Shown: positions 18,571-27,917 of the stretch, in pieces
How positions within the stretch are numbered: the stretch's first letter is position 1
Layout: each line of letters starts with the position of its first letter
From: Lysinibacillus capsici
GTDB taxonomy: Bacteria > Bacillota > Bacilli > Bacillales_A > Planococcaceae
Length of the DNA: 64,000 nt
NCBI RefSeq assembly: GCF_003367505.1
Contig: NZ_PXXX01000018.1
Span: forward strand, 1 to 64,000
Reading direction: 5' to 3'
Made by a program: the position numbers and the translations under genes
The notes under the pieces: generated by a model
The model's input: the letters and a program-made list of their open reading frames with translations, nothing else
What the model was told of the DNA's origin: nothing
The model's database searches: none

Positions 18571-18617
18571 AAAGCCTTCTAACCCACATTCGTAGCCTCT
18601 ACGAAGAGATTAAAAGG
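18571..18617 (-). terminator. Possible terminator of comX-comP
   Basis: A perfect 7-bp inner stem TTCGTAG / CTACGAA inside weaker outer pairing (CCTTTTAA / TTAGAAGG), followed by CTTTTGTTTG on the minus strand. Confidence 0.5.
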
Positions 18618-18658
18618 TATTAAAAAAATATATGCACTTATGCTTCCGCTTCATCTGG

Positions 18659-21007
18659 TTATCCTCGTATCATATAAGTTGGTCGGGTCAGGGTCTTATA
18701 GGTATAGGGATTCGTATGTTGGGTTTCACTTACTTGGATACGAATCGTCATCCCTTCTCCTACTTTGCTATCTAATGCGAATTTCCCATTAAAAGCTTGA
18801 ACGCGCTCCTGCATGCCTTGTATGCCCATAGAATCGGCAAGTAGAATATCATCTATATTACAACCCACACCATCATCGCTATACAAAATTTGGAATCCCT
18901 CTTCGGTGCCCAATAAATGTATTTCAACTGTATTAGCATAGGAATGTTTTAACGCATTGTTTAATAATTCTTGAAACAGTCGATAAATCATTAAATTTAA
19001 ACGCTCATCCTCTAAATAGAGGCGGTCAATCGTATATATCAAAACAAAATTAGCCCGTTTATGAATTTTCTGTATTAATTTTTCAAGGGCTGCATTTAAG
19101 CCCAATGTATCTAATAGAGGTGGCTTTAAGTTTTCGCAGTAGCCCCTCAAATCATTCAGAGAGATAATCATATGTTCATGAAGCTTTATAAGTTTAGATG
19201 GGATCTCCTCTTTTTCTTTGGTATGCATGAGGACATCCATTTCCCTTGCAATGTGCAGTTGTTCTTGTAAAATCGTATCATGAAGTTCCTGTGCTAACTG
19301 ATATTTTTCTTCCTCGAACCTTAGCCAGAGTAATTTATTGAGCCATGGTAGCTGTCGATTATCAGCTTCTTTCATATGCTTTAACTGATTTAAAAGCTCC
19401 TCAACCATTTTTGTGTTTTCGATAAAATTATTTAAATAGAGCAGTAATAATTCTAGCCATAGCAGTTCCTCGTCCTTGAGATAAATCGTTTTATTATGAT
19501 CCACAACAAGGATTCGTTTATAGTTCACATCCTGATGAATAAAGGCGATATAGAAATGATCTGTCTTCTTTATATCTCCCAAGCCTAATCGTTCGACTAG
19601 TACCTCATCTATTTGATGCTGCGTGTATTCTTTTGATTTATTTGTTAAGGTAACTTGATGTGTTTGAAAATCATATGTGAGCACATACACACTTTCCATT
19701 TCAAGCTGAACCACAACCTCTTGTACAAATTTCTCCAATAAGTCCTCAATCTTCACCACTCTACCAATACTCTCAACGGTCGTATACAAGCGGTGGATGT
19801 AGTCGCCTTTTGTAGAAAATAAAATTTTCCGCTTACGATAATCAATCCGCTCTTTAATGTAGAACAACGCCATTAACGATAGAAAGGCAAAAAAGAAAAT
19901 CTCTGTCATGCGCGAAACTGATAAATCTGCAAATAAATATAAACCGATTAACAGCCATATCGTAAAGCCAAATGAGAAATTAAAATAATAACGCAATCGA
20001 GAAATGAAATACTCCATATCAAAAATACGTTCAGTGAGTTGTGTAAAAATGAAGCTGAATGGAATTAGTAAAAGAAATATGGAACTTATATCTGCCGAAA
20101 GAATTTGCCTATGAAAAAAAGTCTCAGGTAACGCATATAGAAATAAGAAAGGTATAAATGGAATAATAATACTACTAATAAGTATTTTAAGTTTTGGCAC
20201 TCTATATATAATATAACTAATAATCATAATGCTAAGAATGGCTACTAGTAATAAGAAAAATATGCCCAAAATAATACTTGAAACTAGAGAATGAATGTCG
20301 TCAAAGACTATACCGAAGATACTTAGAATTACTACAGTTAGAGGAAGTATATATAATACCTTAATATTTTTTAACAACGGCCATTTTATATTCAGAAAGC
20401 TAAAATACTCTTTTAAAAAATGTAATAAAAGAACTAGGCAGAGTAGCATACTACCGCGATTAACAATAATTCCAAAATTATTTAAGATACCAGAGGCACC
20501 TAAGCTTACATATGCTAATGATACAGTTAATATAAACAATATCAATAAATCCAATAATGGCGTATTTCTTTGTTTAAAATATAAATACAATGAAATCATT
20601 AAAGTTAAGAAAAAGTAACACGTTGGTACTATAAATACAAAATAAAAATACTCAGGAATAGCTAATGGTTTTATTTGGATGTGAACCAAATTCCCATTAG
20701 GTTGCATTATGGTTAAACTCTTTGCTTCCCTGATAATATATTCACTTTTTATAAATGGAATGTCGTTTATTTTATTTCCATCGATTTTTACTACATTATC
20801 TCCAGGAGTTATTTGTCGTTCTGCTGCCCAGTCTTTATAATAAAAATCCGTTACAAGCCATTGTTCATTCTCTTTTTTTATTTTTATACCTAAAAATGAA
20901 GTGCTATAAGTAATAAATAATAAATAAACACCCAACATTAAATAGATACTTATAGCACTCAAAAACCATTTTTCTTTTATTTTTAATTTTAGTTCCACAG
21001 TCCCCAC
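18659..21007 (-). CDS. comP: ComP-like membrane sensor histidine kinase
   Basis: A 782-residue kinase with the ComP layout. The first helix (15-37) is followed by an extracytoplasmic PDZ-like loop (about 40-115, ITPGDNVVKIDG). Next come about nine more transmembrane helices to residue 385 and a GAF-like cytoplasmic stretch. The HisKA_3 segment has the phospho-acceptor His in AQELHDTILQEQ (near 570). The HATPase domain shows ELLNNALKHS, SDDGVGC and GIQGMQERV. ComP detects the isoprenylated ComX peptide and phosphorylates ComA in B. subtilis. The start is GTG at 21007, inside the 3' end of the comX-like gene (19-bp overlap), so the two are translationally coupled. No ComA-type response regulator follows; the cognate regulator must be elsewhere. 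Confidence 0.88.
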   Translation of the reverse strand: MGTVELKLKIKEKWFLSAISIYLMLGVYLLFITYSTSFLGIKIKKENEQWLVTDFYYKDWAAERQITPGDNVVKIDGNKINDIPFIKSEYIIREAKSLTIMQPNGNLVHIQIKPLAIPEYFYFVFIVPTCYFFLTLMISLYLYFKQRNTPLLDLLILFILTVSLAYVSLGASGILNNFGIIVNRGSMLLCLVLLLHFLKEYFSFLNIKWPLLKNIKVLYILPLTVVILSIFGIVFDDIHSLVSSIILGIFFLLLVAILSIMIISYIIYRVPKLKILISSIIIPFIPFLFLYALPETFFHRQILSADISSIFLLLIPFSFIFTQLTERIFDMEYFISRLRYYFNFSFGFTIWLLIGLYLFADLSVSRMTEIFFFAFLSLMALFYIKERIDYRKRKILFSTKGDYIHRLYTTVESIGRVVKIEDLLEKFVQEVVVQLEMESVYVLTYDFQTHQVTLTNKSKEYTQHQIDEVLVERLGLGDIKKTDHFYIAFIHQDVNYKRILVVDHNKTIYLKDEELLWLELLLLYLNNFIENTKMVEELLNQLKHMKEADNRQLPWLNKLLWLRFEEEKYQLAQELHDTILQEQLHIAREMDVLMHTKEKEEIPSKLIKLHEHMIISLNDLRGYCENLKPPLLDTLGLNAALEKLIQKIHKRANFVLIYTIDRLYLEDERLNLMIYRLFQELLNNALKHSYANTVEIHLLGTEEGFQILYSDDGVGCNIDDILLADSMGIQGMQERVQAFNGKFALDSKVGEGMTIRIQVSETQHTNPYTYKTLTRPTYMIRG

Positions 21008-21147
21008 TCAGGACCTAACTTTTCTTCAAAAGAATCTAATATTGCTTTTTGTTCAAGTTCTGTTACACCAATGAGAGAAGCTTTTTTTTCTTTTAACAAT
21101 GTCACTAACGTCGGATTTTGCTCTAAATACTGAATCATGTTAATCAT
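20989..21147 (-). CDS. comX: ComX-like competence pheromone precursor
   Basis: A 52-codon gene immediately before comP on the same strand. The product begins MINMIQYLEQNPTLVTLL, has the conserved middle block KEKKASLIG (compare KNKEACLIG in B. subtilis ComX) and ends EKLGPEWGLWN. ComX precursors are 50-75 residues, and the released C-terminal peptide carries a prenylated Trp. Here Trp48 and Trp51 are candidates. ATG 21147 follows GAGGCG by 8 nt; a second ATG (21138) is possible. Its last codons overlap the comP GTG start. No signal peptide, as expected for ComX. Missing partner: ComQ, the prenyltransferase normally encoded upstream, is not here. Identification rests on size, position, the LIG block and terminal Trp residues. 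Confidence 0.8.
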   Translation of the reverse strand: MINMIQYLEQNPTLVTLLKEKKASLIGVTELEQKAILDSFEEKLGPEWGLWN

Positions 21148-21199
21148 TAAAATCGCCTCATTTCTTCATTTTTTTAGTTTATAGTCACTATTTTTTGCC

Positions 21200-21278
21200 A
21201 ATAATTCCTCTTAATAAGGAATTATTAACCATTTATGTAACTATATTTTCATTATACTACCTCTCTCCAATAATTCAA
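21200..21278 (-). promoter_or_regulatory. comXP promoter and leader palindrome
   Basis: The minus strand carries TTGAAT (21273-21278), a 16-bp spacer, and TATAAT (21251-21256), a good sigma-A promoter. Just downstream of the expected start lies a perfect 10-bp inverted repeat, AATAATTCCT / AGGAATTATT, with a 7-nt loop (21200-21226). It could be an operator or an mRNA hairpin in the comX leader. It does not match the B. subtilis ComA box (TTGCGGN4CCGCAA). Confidence 0.6.
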
Positions 21279-21373
21279 CATAATTTTCTAAAAAATTCAA
21301 AAAATAATAGATTACGTAATAATTTTGCTTTATTTTCAATTATTTTTCTCCAAAAATAGACATAAAAACAAAT

Positions 21374-21411
21374 GAAAAGCTCCTTCCTTCTAGTAGGAAG
21401 AAGCTTTTCAT
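21374..21411 (-). terminator. Terminator of the ADP-ribose/SMI1 cluster
   Basis: Stem GAAAAGCT.CTTCCT / AGGAAG.AGCTTTTC with a T-rich tail on the minus strand, just beyond the SMI1 gene. Confidence 0.8.
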
Positions 21412-21423
21412 TTTTCTCTTTTG

Positions 21424-21807
21424 CTAATACTGACACCCTTCTTGTAGCCACTTGTAGAAATCACAAGTAATCAATGTTGCATGCTCTGGGTTCATATCAC
21501 CACTATCTACTGCTAAAACACGATAATCCTCTGCCTTTATGTTCATTAAAAAGACCATTCCTCCACTATCATCACCAATTGCAATATAGCCTTTTGCATA
21601 TTCCTCCACTTCCCAAGTCTGGTTTCTTTCTATTACTTCCTCTGTACCATAAATGAACACGCCATTCGTAAACGATAAACCGTTACTTTCCTTTAATACA
21701 AGTGTATACGCACTCGGAAGTTGGCAATTCAGCCTATGTTCTATGTGTACAATTTGGTGATCTGTTGCTGGTAGATTAGCTGTATAGCTATTATGTATAG
21801 GTAACAT
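21424..21807 (-). CDS. SMI1/KNR4 family protein
   Basis: A 127-residue SMI1/KNR4 (SUKH) fold protein. It shows the family pattern of an early LPSAYTLVLKESNG segment (near 33-46), GTEEV, a central IGDDSGGMVFLM block and a C-terminal FYKWLQEG. SUKH proteins are common immunity proteins against polymorphic toxins and are also found as general binding modules. I chose ATG 21807 after AAAGGACGG; the frame extends to 21855 but would overlap the upstream gene. Last gene of a three-gene unit with the glycohydrolase and macro protein. No toxin gene is visible next to it. Confidence 0.75.
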   Translation of the reverse strand: MLPIHNSYTANLPATDHQIVHIEHRLNCQLPSAYTLVLKESNGLSFTNGVFIYGTEEVIERNQTWEVEEYAKGYIAIGDDSGGMVFLMNIKAEDYRVLAVDSGDMNPEHATLITCDFYKWLQEGCQY

Positions 21808-21836
21808 GTCGTCACCGTCCTTTCCAATAAACTTTT

Positions 21837-22784
21837 TTACGTCTGCGCTGCACAAAATTCATAAAACGCCAGGATTAAGGCATCAACCTTTTGTTTACTG
21901 ACAATTTTACCTAACCATTCTTCTGGAATATTGTCCAACTGTTTATACATTCCCGCGATCGATCCTGTAATTGCTGCAACGGTGTCCGTATCTTCTCCTA
22001 AATTAACTGCCATCAGAATCGCTTCTTTAAATGTTGTAGAATTACCTACACACCAAATAGCGGCTTCTAGTGAATGAACAATATAGCCACTCGATTGAAT
22101 CTCGTCTTCAGGCGTATTTAAAAAGTTTTCATGAAAAATCCTTGCATAAGCATTTAACTCTGCTTTCATTTCATTTTGTAAATTATTTTGAAGTAGTTCA
22201 AAGACCTCTTTTAAGGCCACTTCTAGTGAATTATTTCGGTATAAGCTTAATAATAGTTCAATGTAAATGATGGACCCTACTATAGAACGTGGGTGACCAT
22301 GAGTAATCTCTGTATACTGATGAACTAATTCTTTTCTTTTAGTAAAATCTACCTCATGCATGACAACGAATACTAAAGGAGCAATTCTCATTAACGTACC
22401 ATTGCCATTATCAAACTCGCCCGTTTTACCACATTTTGCTGGCGGAACACCTTTTTTATAGTTCGAAACGGCTTCAGCTGTAGTAATTCCAATATCAAAC
22501 ATTTCGCCAAATGGTGTGAGATAGCCCTGCTCCATGTATTGTACAAATTTATTCATTAATGTTTTGGTATCCCCATTTTCAATAATGTTCTCGACCAGGC
22601 AGAGTGTTAAAGAAGTATCATCAGACCAAGTACCAGGTGGCTGATTGTAAGTACCGTACCCCATCACATCTTGCACATGGAAAGTCCCTCTTTGTTTAAA
22701 CTCAACAGGTACGCCCATTAGATCACCGATAATCCCACCGTATAAAGTGTCAAACACCCGCTCCCTCAATTTTGTATCTACCAT
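21837..22784 (-). CDS. ADP-ribosylglycohydrolase (DraG/ARH family)
   Basis: A 315-residue all-helical Mg-dependent hydrolase that removes ADP-ribose from modified proteins or small molecules. Metal-binding signatures are visible: GGIIGDLMGVPVEF near 14-28, GTWSDDTSLTLC near 50-62 (SDDT), THGHPRS near 155-165 and LGEDTDTVAAITGSIAGMY near 263-281. Length is typical. ATG at 22784 follows AGGGGTG; a GTG nine bases earlier has no spacer. It lies 30 bp downstream of the macro-domain gene and 29 bp upstream of the SMI1 gene, so all three are probably one transcript. Confidence 0.88.
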   Translation of the reverse strand: MVDTKLRERVFDTLYGGIIGDLMGVPVEFKQRGTFHVQDVMGYGTYNQPPGTWSDDTSLTLCLVENIIENGDTKTLMNKFVQYMEQGYLTPFGEMFDIGITTAEAVSNYKKGVPPAKCGKTGEFDNGNGTLMRIAPLVFVVMHEVDFTKRKELVHQYTEITHGHPRSIVGSIIYIELLLSLYRNNSLEVALKEVFELLQNNLQNEMKAELNAYARIFHENFLNTPEDEIQSSGYIVHSLEAAIWCVGNSTTFKEAILMAVNLGEDTDTVAAITGSIAGMYKQLDNIPEEWLGKIVSKQKVDALILAFYEFCAAQT

Positions 22785-22814
22785 AGATGCCACCCCTAGC
22801 TTTAATTTAATTTA

Positions 22815-23582
22815 TCACAATTCAAAAACAGTACATTTAATTTTATAATAAATCAATTCCTCATTTATTATTTTTTCGATCTCTCTCCAATCTCCTCCAG
22901 CTAAACCTGAACCAATTTTAGGCATCTGTATCGATAATCTATTTTTTAAGGCAAACCTCGCAACTTTTCTTAAACATAAACGAAGCACATTATAATCAAT
23001 ATAGGCTGTACGATCTTTATCATTTTTCCTCACACCATGCTGTGCAAGCATATTGGCAACAAAAGTAGCTTTCTGCTGGTCTACACATACAAACTGAACC
23101 TCTCCTAACCCAAAAGTTTCTTTATCCTTCGACCATTTTACATAATCATTTTTAGCAATAGGGAATTGCTTTGATAAAGATAAAACAAAGCCTTTTCCCC
23201 ATTTTCCTAAAATATTGACTACATGAATAATGAGTGTATGTTCTTCTAAAGGAAGAGATGCATCGCCCTTTAAGTAGTTTATTGGAGATTTGTTAGCTAC
23301 AATTCCCTCCTGCCATTTGTTCTCAAAATCTAATCTTGTAATAGGTACACTATCGCTTACATCTAAACTATCGATATGTCCGTCATACAATAAAAATCCA
23401 ATATCTTCGTTCCAATCGTGCAATGATGAAGAACAGTACATATCGTTTTTTATTATATTGATCTGCCTAGTTGCAACGCCATCATCAAATTCTGTATATA
23501 ATTGACCATAACCTTTTAAAAATTCAATATTATCACATTTATAGTATAATAGACTATTACCAAAATTGATATCTTCTTCCAT
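22815..23582 (-). CDS. Macro-domain protein (TARG1/Poa1-like) with an extra N-terminal domain
   Basis: A 255-residue protein. Residues about 100-255 form a macro domain: INYLKGDASLP, the ADP-ribose-binding HVVNILGKWGKGFV and PKIGSGLAGGDWREIEKII are the family blocks, closest in style to TARG1/Poa1-type enzymes that remove ADP-ribose from glutamate or process ADP-ribose phosphate. Residues 1-95, including SLHDWNEDIGFLLYDGH, are a separate small domain that I do not recognise. Start ATG 23582 after AAGGGGG. First gene of the unit with the ARH-type hydrolase and SMI1 protein. Pairing two different ADP-ribose-reversing folds points to removal of an ADP-ribosyl mark, possibly from a toxin; that is inference. 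Confidence 0.8.
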   Translation of the reverse strand: MEEDINFGNSLLYYKCDNIEFLKGYGQLYTEFDDGVATRQINIIKNDMYCSSSLHDWNEDIGFLLYDGHIDSLDVSDSVPITRLDFENKWQEGIVANKSPINYLKGDASLPLEEHTLIIHVVNILGKWGKGFVLSLSKQFPIAKNDYVKWSKDKETFGLGEVQFVCVDQQKATFVANMLAQHGVRKNDKDRTAYIDYNVLRLCLRKVARFALKNRLSIQMPKIGSGLAGGDWREIEKIINEELIYYKIKCTVFEL

Positions 23583-23657
23583 CACTTTACCCCCTTAATA
23601 GAACCAACCTAACCCTATCATATTTTTGTGCTTAATAAGGTGCAAAGATTTTATTAA

Positions 23658-23893
23658 TTATACTTTCGATTGTAGATAGTTAGGCACTAACTCTAAGTCC
23701 TTAAATTGAATCCCTTTAAGATGGAATTTTTCACAGATTTAAATTTTTCTGAACAAAACAGGTATCTTCCCAGTTTAAATCGTTTAATGGAAATAAATCA
23801 AGATCAGAGTCTTTTAACACCAATCTTATATACTTATCAACGAAACTTCCATCAACTTTTAATTTTGCATTACTTGACACTTCTCTTGTAAGA
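23658..23893 (-). pseudogene. Remnant of a coding region, unknown family
   Basis: Between the macro gene and gcvPB the minus strand reads, in one frame, EYLTREVSSNAKLKVDGSFV..., then YIRLVLKDSDLDLFPLND..., ending in a stop after QKNLNL. It continues in a neighbouring frame as CEKFHLKGIQFKDLELVPNYLQSKV and a stop at 23658. Coding-like composition across a single frameshift and the lack of any start suggest the 3' remains of a gene, perhaps another member of the adjoining accessory unit. Family not recognised. Confidence 0.4.
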
Positions 23894-23945
23894 TACTCAG
23901 ATTTTCATAATCAATTGAAGATTCGTTTAGCCTGTAATTTAAGAT

Positions 23946-23980
23946 GCAAAAAAACCGCTCACATAAACGTGAACGGTTTT
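23946..23980 (-). terminator. Terminator of the gcv operon
   Basis: Stem AAAACCGTTCAC / GTGAGCGGTTTT with T-run on the minus strand, just past the gcvPB stop. Confidence 0.85.
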
Positions 23981-23985
23981 GTAGA

Positions 23986-25449
23986 CTATGCTTTTTGATA
24001 ACGAAGCACTGGTGTACGAGCAGCACGAGTTTCGTCTAGACGAGATACGACTGTTGTATGAGGTGCTTCTTGAACGATTGATGGATTTTCTTCTGCTTCT
24101 TTCGCAATTTGAATCATTACATCACAGAATGCATCTAACGTTTCTTTAGATTCTGTTTCAGTTGGCTCGATCATCAACGCCTCTTCCACATTTAATGGGA
24201 AGTATGTTGTTGGTGGATGGTAGCCAAAGTCTAACAGACGTTTTGCGATGTCTAATGTACGAACGCCTAGTTTCTTCTGACGACGACCTGATAAGACAAA
24301 TTCATGTTTACAGTGACGGTTATATGGTAGATCGTAGAATGGCTCTAAGCGACGCATCATGTAGTTGGCGTTTAATACAGCATATTCTGTAACAGCTTTT
24401 AGACCATCAGGACCCATTGTACGAATGTACGTATAAGCACGAACATTGATACCAAAGTTACCATAGTAAGGTTTTACGCGTCCGATTGATTGTGGACGAT
24501 CGTAGTCAAAGTGGTATGTGCCTTCTTCAGTTCTTACTAATACTGGTTTTGGTAGGAATGGAATTAAATCTGCTTTTACACCTACTGGACCAGAACCTGG
24601 ACCACCGCCACCATGTGGGCCTGTAAATGTTTTGTGTAGATTTAAATGCACACAGTCAAAGCCCATATCGCCAGGACGTGCTTTACTCATTACAGCATTG
24701 AGGTTCGCACCATCATAGTACACTTTACCGCCTACAGAGTGAATTAGCTCTGCCATTTCGATAATGTTTTCTTCAAACAACCCTAGTGTATTCGGATTCG
24801 TTAACATTAGAGCTGCTGTATCAGAACCTACTACTTTGCGAAGGTCTTCGATATCAACTAAGCCATTTTCATCTGATTTAACAGTGATTGTTTCAAAGCC
24901 TGCTACTGTCGCAGATGCTGGGTTTGTACCGTGAGCTGAATCAGGAACGATTACCTTGTTACGGTGACCTTCACCATTTGCTTCATGGAAGGCACGAATC
25001 ATCATTAACGCTGTCCATTCACCATGAGCACCTGCTGCTGGTTGTAATGTAACTTCATCCATCCCAGTAATTTCCACCAAAGAAGTTTGAAGATCATAAA
25101 GAAGCTCCATTGCCCCTTGTGCTGTTGATTCATCCTGTAATGGGTGAACATTTGCAAAGCCCGAAAGACGTGCAACTGTTTCGTTAATTTTCGGATTATA
25201 TTTCATCGTACAAGAGCCAAGGGGATAGAAGCCAGAGTCTACTCCATGGTTTCTACGAGAAAGTGCTGTATAATGACGCATAATATCAAGCTCAGACACT
25301 TCAGGTAGTTCTGCTGCCTCTGAACGTACTAAGTTTGCAGGTAATAAATCTGCTAGGTCTACCTCAGGCACATCTAGTGCTTCTAAACTATAGCCAACGC
25401 GACCTTCTTTTGAAATTTCAAAAATGAGTGATTGATTTTCGTTATGCAT
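23986..25449 (-). CDS. gcvPB: Glycine dehydrogenase (decarboxylating) subunit 2
   Basis: A 487-residue C-terminal half of the P-protein. Together with GcvPA it forms the PLP enzyme that decarboxylates glycine and passes aminomethyl to lipoyl-GcvH. The PLP-lysine segment is in [18 protein letters not shown] near residue 255-270; other blocks are [10 protein letters not shown] near 70 and [15 protein letters not shown] near 130. ATG 25449 overlaps the gcvPA stop (ATGCATAA) with GGGGG upstream; an upstream in-frame ATG lies inside gcvPA. Last gene of gcvT-gcvPA-gcvPB. Confidence 0.97.
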   Translation of the reverse strand: MHNENQSLIFEISKEGRVGYSLEALDVPEVDLADLLPANLVRSEAAELPEVSELDIMRHYTALSRRNHGVDSGFYPLGSCTMKYNPKINETVARLSGFANVHPLQDESTAQGAMELLYDLQTSLVEITGMDEVTLQPAAGAHGEWTALMMIRAFHEANGEGHRNKVIVPDSAHGTNPASATVAGFETITVKSDENGLVDIEDLRKVVGSDTAALMLTNPNTLGLFEENIIEMAELIHSVGGKVYYDGANLNAVMSKARPGDMGFDCVHLNLHKTFTGPHGGGGPGSGPVGVKADLIPFLPKPVLVRTEEGTYHFDYDRPQSIGRVKPYYGNFGINVRAYTYIRTMGPDGLKAVTEYAVLNANYMMRRLEPFYDLPYNRHCKHEFVLSGRRQKKLGVRTLDIAKRLLDFGYHPPTTYFPLNVEEALMIEPTETESKETLDAFCDVMIQIAKEAEENPSIVQEAPHTTVVSRLDETRAARTPVLRYQKA

Positions 25450-26788
25450 TAAGAGCCCCCATTTCTGCAACAAGTGCATCAATTTCTTCTTTCGTGCGTA
25501 ATTCAGTTACTGCGATTAGCACATGATTTTTAAGAGAGTCATAATTTTGACCTAAAGGATAGCCACCGATAATACCCTTTTCGATTAAGCCTTTATTGAT
25601 TTCCTTCACACATTTATTCGTTTTCACAACGATTTCATTGAAGTGTGCACCTTGGAATGCTACTGTAAAACCTGCTGCTTCAAAGGCATTTTTTGCATAA
25701 CGTGTTTTCTCGATATTTTGAGTAGCCATTTCACGAATTCCTTGTTTTCCTAGAGCTGTCATCGCTACAGAAGCTGCAAGTGCAAGTAGTGCTTGGTTCG
25801 AGCAAATATTGGAAGTTGCTTTATCACGACGGATATGTTGTTCACGTGCTTGTAGTGTTAATACGTATCCACGACGGCCTTCACCATCCACTGTTTCACC
25901 AACAAGACGTCCTGGAACCTTACGCATCAATTTTGTTGTCACTGCAAAGAAACCACAGTGTGGGCCCCCGAAGGCTTCAGAAATACCAAATACTTGCGCA
26001 TCACCTACACAAATATCAGCACCAAGCTTGCCAGGAGGCGTTAAAATTCCTAATGCCAATGGGTTAGAAGATACAACGAGTAAGCTTTTTGCAGCATGTG
26101 CAATATCCCCGATCACTTGGATATCTTCCACTTGTCCAAAGAAGTTTGGATATTGTGCAATAACAGCTGCTGTGTTGTCATCGATTAACTCTTTTAATGC
26201 ATCCACATCTGTCACACCATCTTTTTGCGGGATAGTCACGATATCAATGGATTGACCATATGCATATGTAGCAACAACATCGCGATATTCTGGGTGCACT
26301 GCTTCTGACACTAAAATTTTCTTGCGACGCGTATGACCAGCTGCCAACATACCCGCTTCTGCCAATGCTGTACCACCGTCATACATAGAAGAGTTAGCAA
26401 GATCCATCCCCGTTAGCTCAGCAATCATCGTTTGGAATTCAAAGATGGCTTGTAGCTCACCTTGTGAAATCTCTGGCTGATATGGTGTATAAGCTGTATA
26501 GAATTCTGAACGAGAAATAACATGGTCTACGATCACTGGTTTATAGTGGTTATACACACCTGCACCTAAAAATGATACGTTGGCATTTGTGTCCTTATTT
26601 TTAGCAGCAAGTGCCGTTAACTCTTTTAATAACGCAGATTCTGATTTTGCTTCTTTAATATCATAAAGGCCTTTAAAACGGACTTTCTCAGGAATATCCT
26701 CAAATAACTCATCGACTGAGGATACACCGATTACGTCTAACATTTCTTTTTGATCTTGCTCCGTCATAGGTAAATAACGATGTTTCAT
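25442..26788 (-). CDS. gcvPA: Glycine dehydrogenase (decarboxylating) subunit 1
   Basis: A 448-residue N-terminal half of the split P-protein found in Firmicutes. Recognisable blocks are [14 protein letters not shown] at the start, [15 protein letters not shown] near 95, GPHCGFFAV near 255 and [13 protein letters not shown] near 310. It pairs with GcvPB, encoded 8 bp overlapping downstream. ATG after GAGGGACC. Middle gene of the operon and controlled by the tandem glycine riboswitch. Confidence 0.97.
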   Translation of the reverse strand: MKHRYLPMTEQDQKEMLDVIGVSSVDELFEDIPEKVRFKGLYDIKEAKSESALLKELTALAAKNKDTNANVSFLGAGVYNHYKPVIVDHVISRSEFYTAYTPYQPEISQGELQAIFEFQTMIAELTGMDLANSSMYDGGTALAEAGMLAAGHTRRKKILVSEAVHPEYRDVVATYAYGQSIDIVTIPQKDGVTDVDALKELIDDNTAAVIAQYPNFFGQVEDIQVIGDIAHAAKSLLVVSSNPLALGILTPPGKLGADICVGDAQVFGISEAFGGPHCGFFAVTTKLMRKVPGRLVGETVDGEGRRGYVLTLQAREQHIRRDKATSNICSNQALLALAASVAMTALGKQGIREMATQNIEKTRYAKNAFEAAGFTVAFQGAHFNEIVVKTNKCVKEINKGLIEKGIIGGYPLGQNYDSLKNHVLIAVTELRTKEEIDALVAEMGALNA

Positions 26789-26813
26789 AAATGTAGGTCC
26801 CTCTTTTCAACTA

Positions 26814-27917
26814 TTATTTTGAACGCTTGTAAAACGGTGTTTCTACTGTTATTACCTTTAAGTGTTTACCGCGAATTTCAATTTCTAGCTCAGTTCCGAT
26901 TGTTGCGAATTGACTGTCAATTAATGCGTGACCAACATTACGTTTTGATGAAGGAAGCTGTGTACCAGTTGTCACTTCACCGATTTCTTGACCATCCTTA
27001 AACACTTTGTAGCCATGGCGTGGAATGCCTTTATCAATCATTTCAATGCCTACAAGTTTGCGTGGTAGACCATTTTCCTTTTGAGCTACTAATGCTTCAT
27101 GACCAATGAAGCCTTCTTTATTTAATTTCACAGCGAAACCAATACCAGCCTCTAGAGGAGAAATTGTTGCTGATAGCTCTTGACCATATAGTGGTAGCCC
27201 CGCTTCAAAACGAAGTGTATCACGACATCCTAGTCCAGCTGGAACCACACCTTTTTCTTGACCTGCCTCTAAAATTTTACCCCAAAGCGCTTTGATGTCT
27301 TCTGGAGCGCCATATAATTCAAAGCCATCTTCACCTGTGTAGCCACTGCGAGACACTAATACTTTATGTCCTGCAACCTCCACATTCTCTTGGAAGCGGA
27401 AAAATTTAATGGCACTTACATCAGTCGAAGTAAGGGATTGAAGAACTTCTTCTGCTAGTGGTCCTTGAAGAGCAATTTGTGCGTAGGCATCCGATTGGTT
27501 ATCAATCGTCACATCATATTGATGTTGATTTTCCATCATCCAATCATAGTCTTTTTCAATGTTAGCTGCATTGACACATAATAAATAGTGATTGTCAGCT
27601 AATTTATATGTTAATAAATCATCAACAACGCCACCATCTTCGTAGCACATTGCCGTGTACTGCGCTTGACCGTCAACAATTTTTGATACATCATTTGATA
27701 AAAGATTTTGTAAAAAACCTAATGCATCGGGACCTGTTACTAAAATCTCTCCCATATGTGATACATCAAATAAGCCTGCACGATTACGTACTGCATCATG
27801 TTCTTCTTTAATAGAAGAGAATTGAACAGGTAATTCCCATCCACCGAAGTCAACTGTTTTTGCACCATATTTCGCGTATTCTTCAAATAGAGGTGTACGT
27901 TTTAATTCATTCGACAT
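26814..27917 (-). CDS. gcvT: Aminomethyltransferase (glycine cleavage T-protein)
   Basis: A 367-residue T-protein that transfers the aminomethyl carbon from GcvH to tetrahydrofolate, releasing ammonia. N-terminal [25 protein letters not shown] near 47-57 and [15 protein letters not shown] near 190 are the conserved folate-binding segments. Usual family length. ATG after a GGGGGC site. First gene after the riboswitch; 25 bp precede gcvPA. No gcvH is in the window. Confidence 0.97.
   Translation of the reverse strand: MSNELKRTPLFEEYAKYGAKTVDFGGWELPVQFSSIKEEHDAVRNRAGLFDVSHMGEILVTGPDALGFLQNLLSNDVSKIVDGQAQYTAMCYEDGGVVDDLLTYKLADNHYLLCVNAANIEKDYDWMMENQHQYDVTIDNQSDAYAQIALQGPLAEEVLQSLTSTDVSAIKFFRFQENVEVAGHKVLVSRSGYTGEDGFELYGAPEDIKALWGKILEAGQEKGVVPAGLGCRDTLRFEAGLPLYGQELSATISPLEAGIGFAVKLNKEGFIGHEALVAQKENGLPRKLVGIEMIDKGIPRHGYKVFKDGQEIGEVTTGTQLPSSKRNVGHALIDSQFATIGTELEIEIRGKHLKVITVETPFYKRSK

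Noticed and set aside
21200-21226. ComA-box interpretation of the palindrome before comX
   Set aside because: The half-sites (AATAATTCCT) do not resemble TTGCGG; kept only as an unassigned palindrome.
23706-23891. 61-codon plus-strand frame
   Set aside because: No ribosome site, and the minus strand reads more like a decayed protein gene.
25809-26255. 148-codon plus-strand frame within gcvPA
   Set aside because: Antisense shadow of a conserved gene; no ribosome site or recognisable domain.
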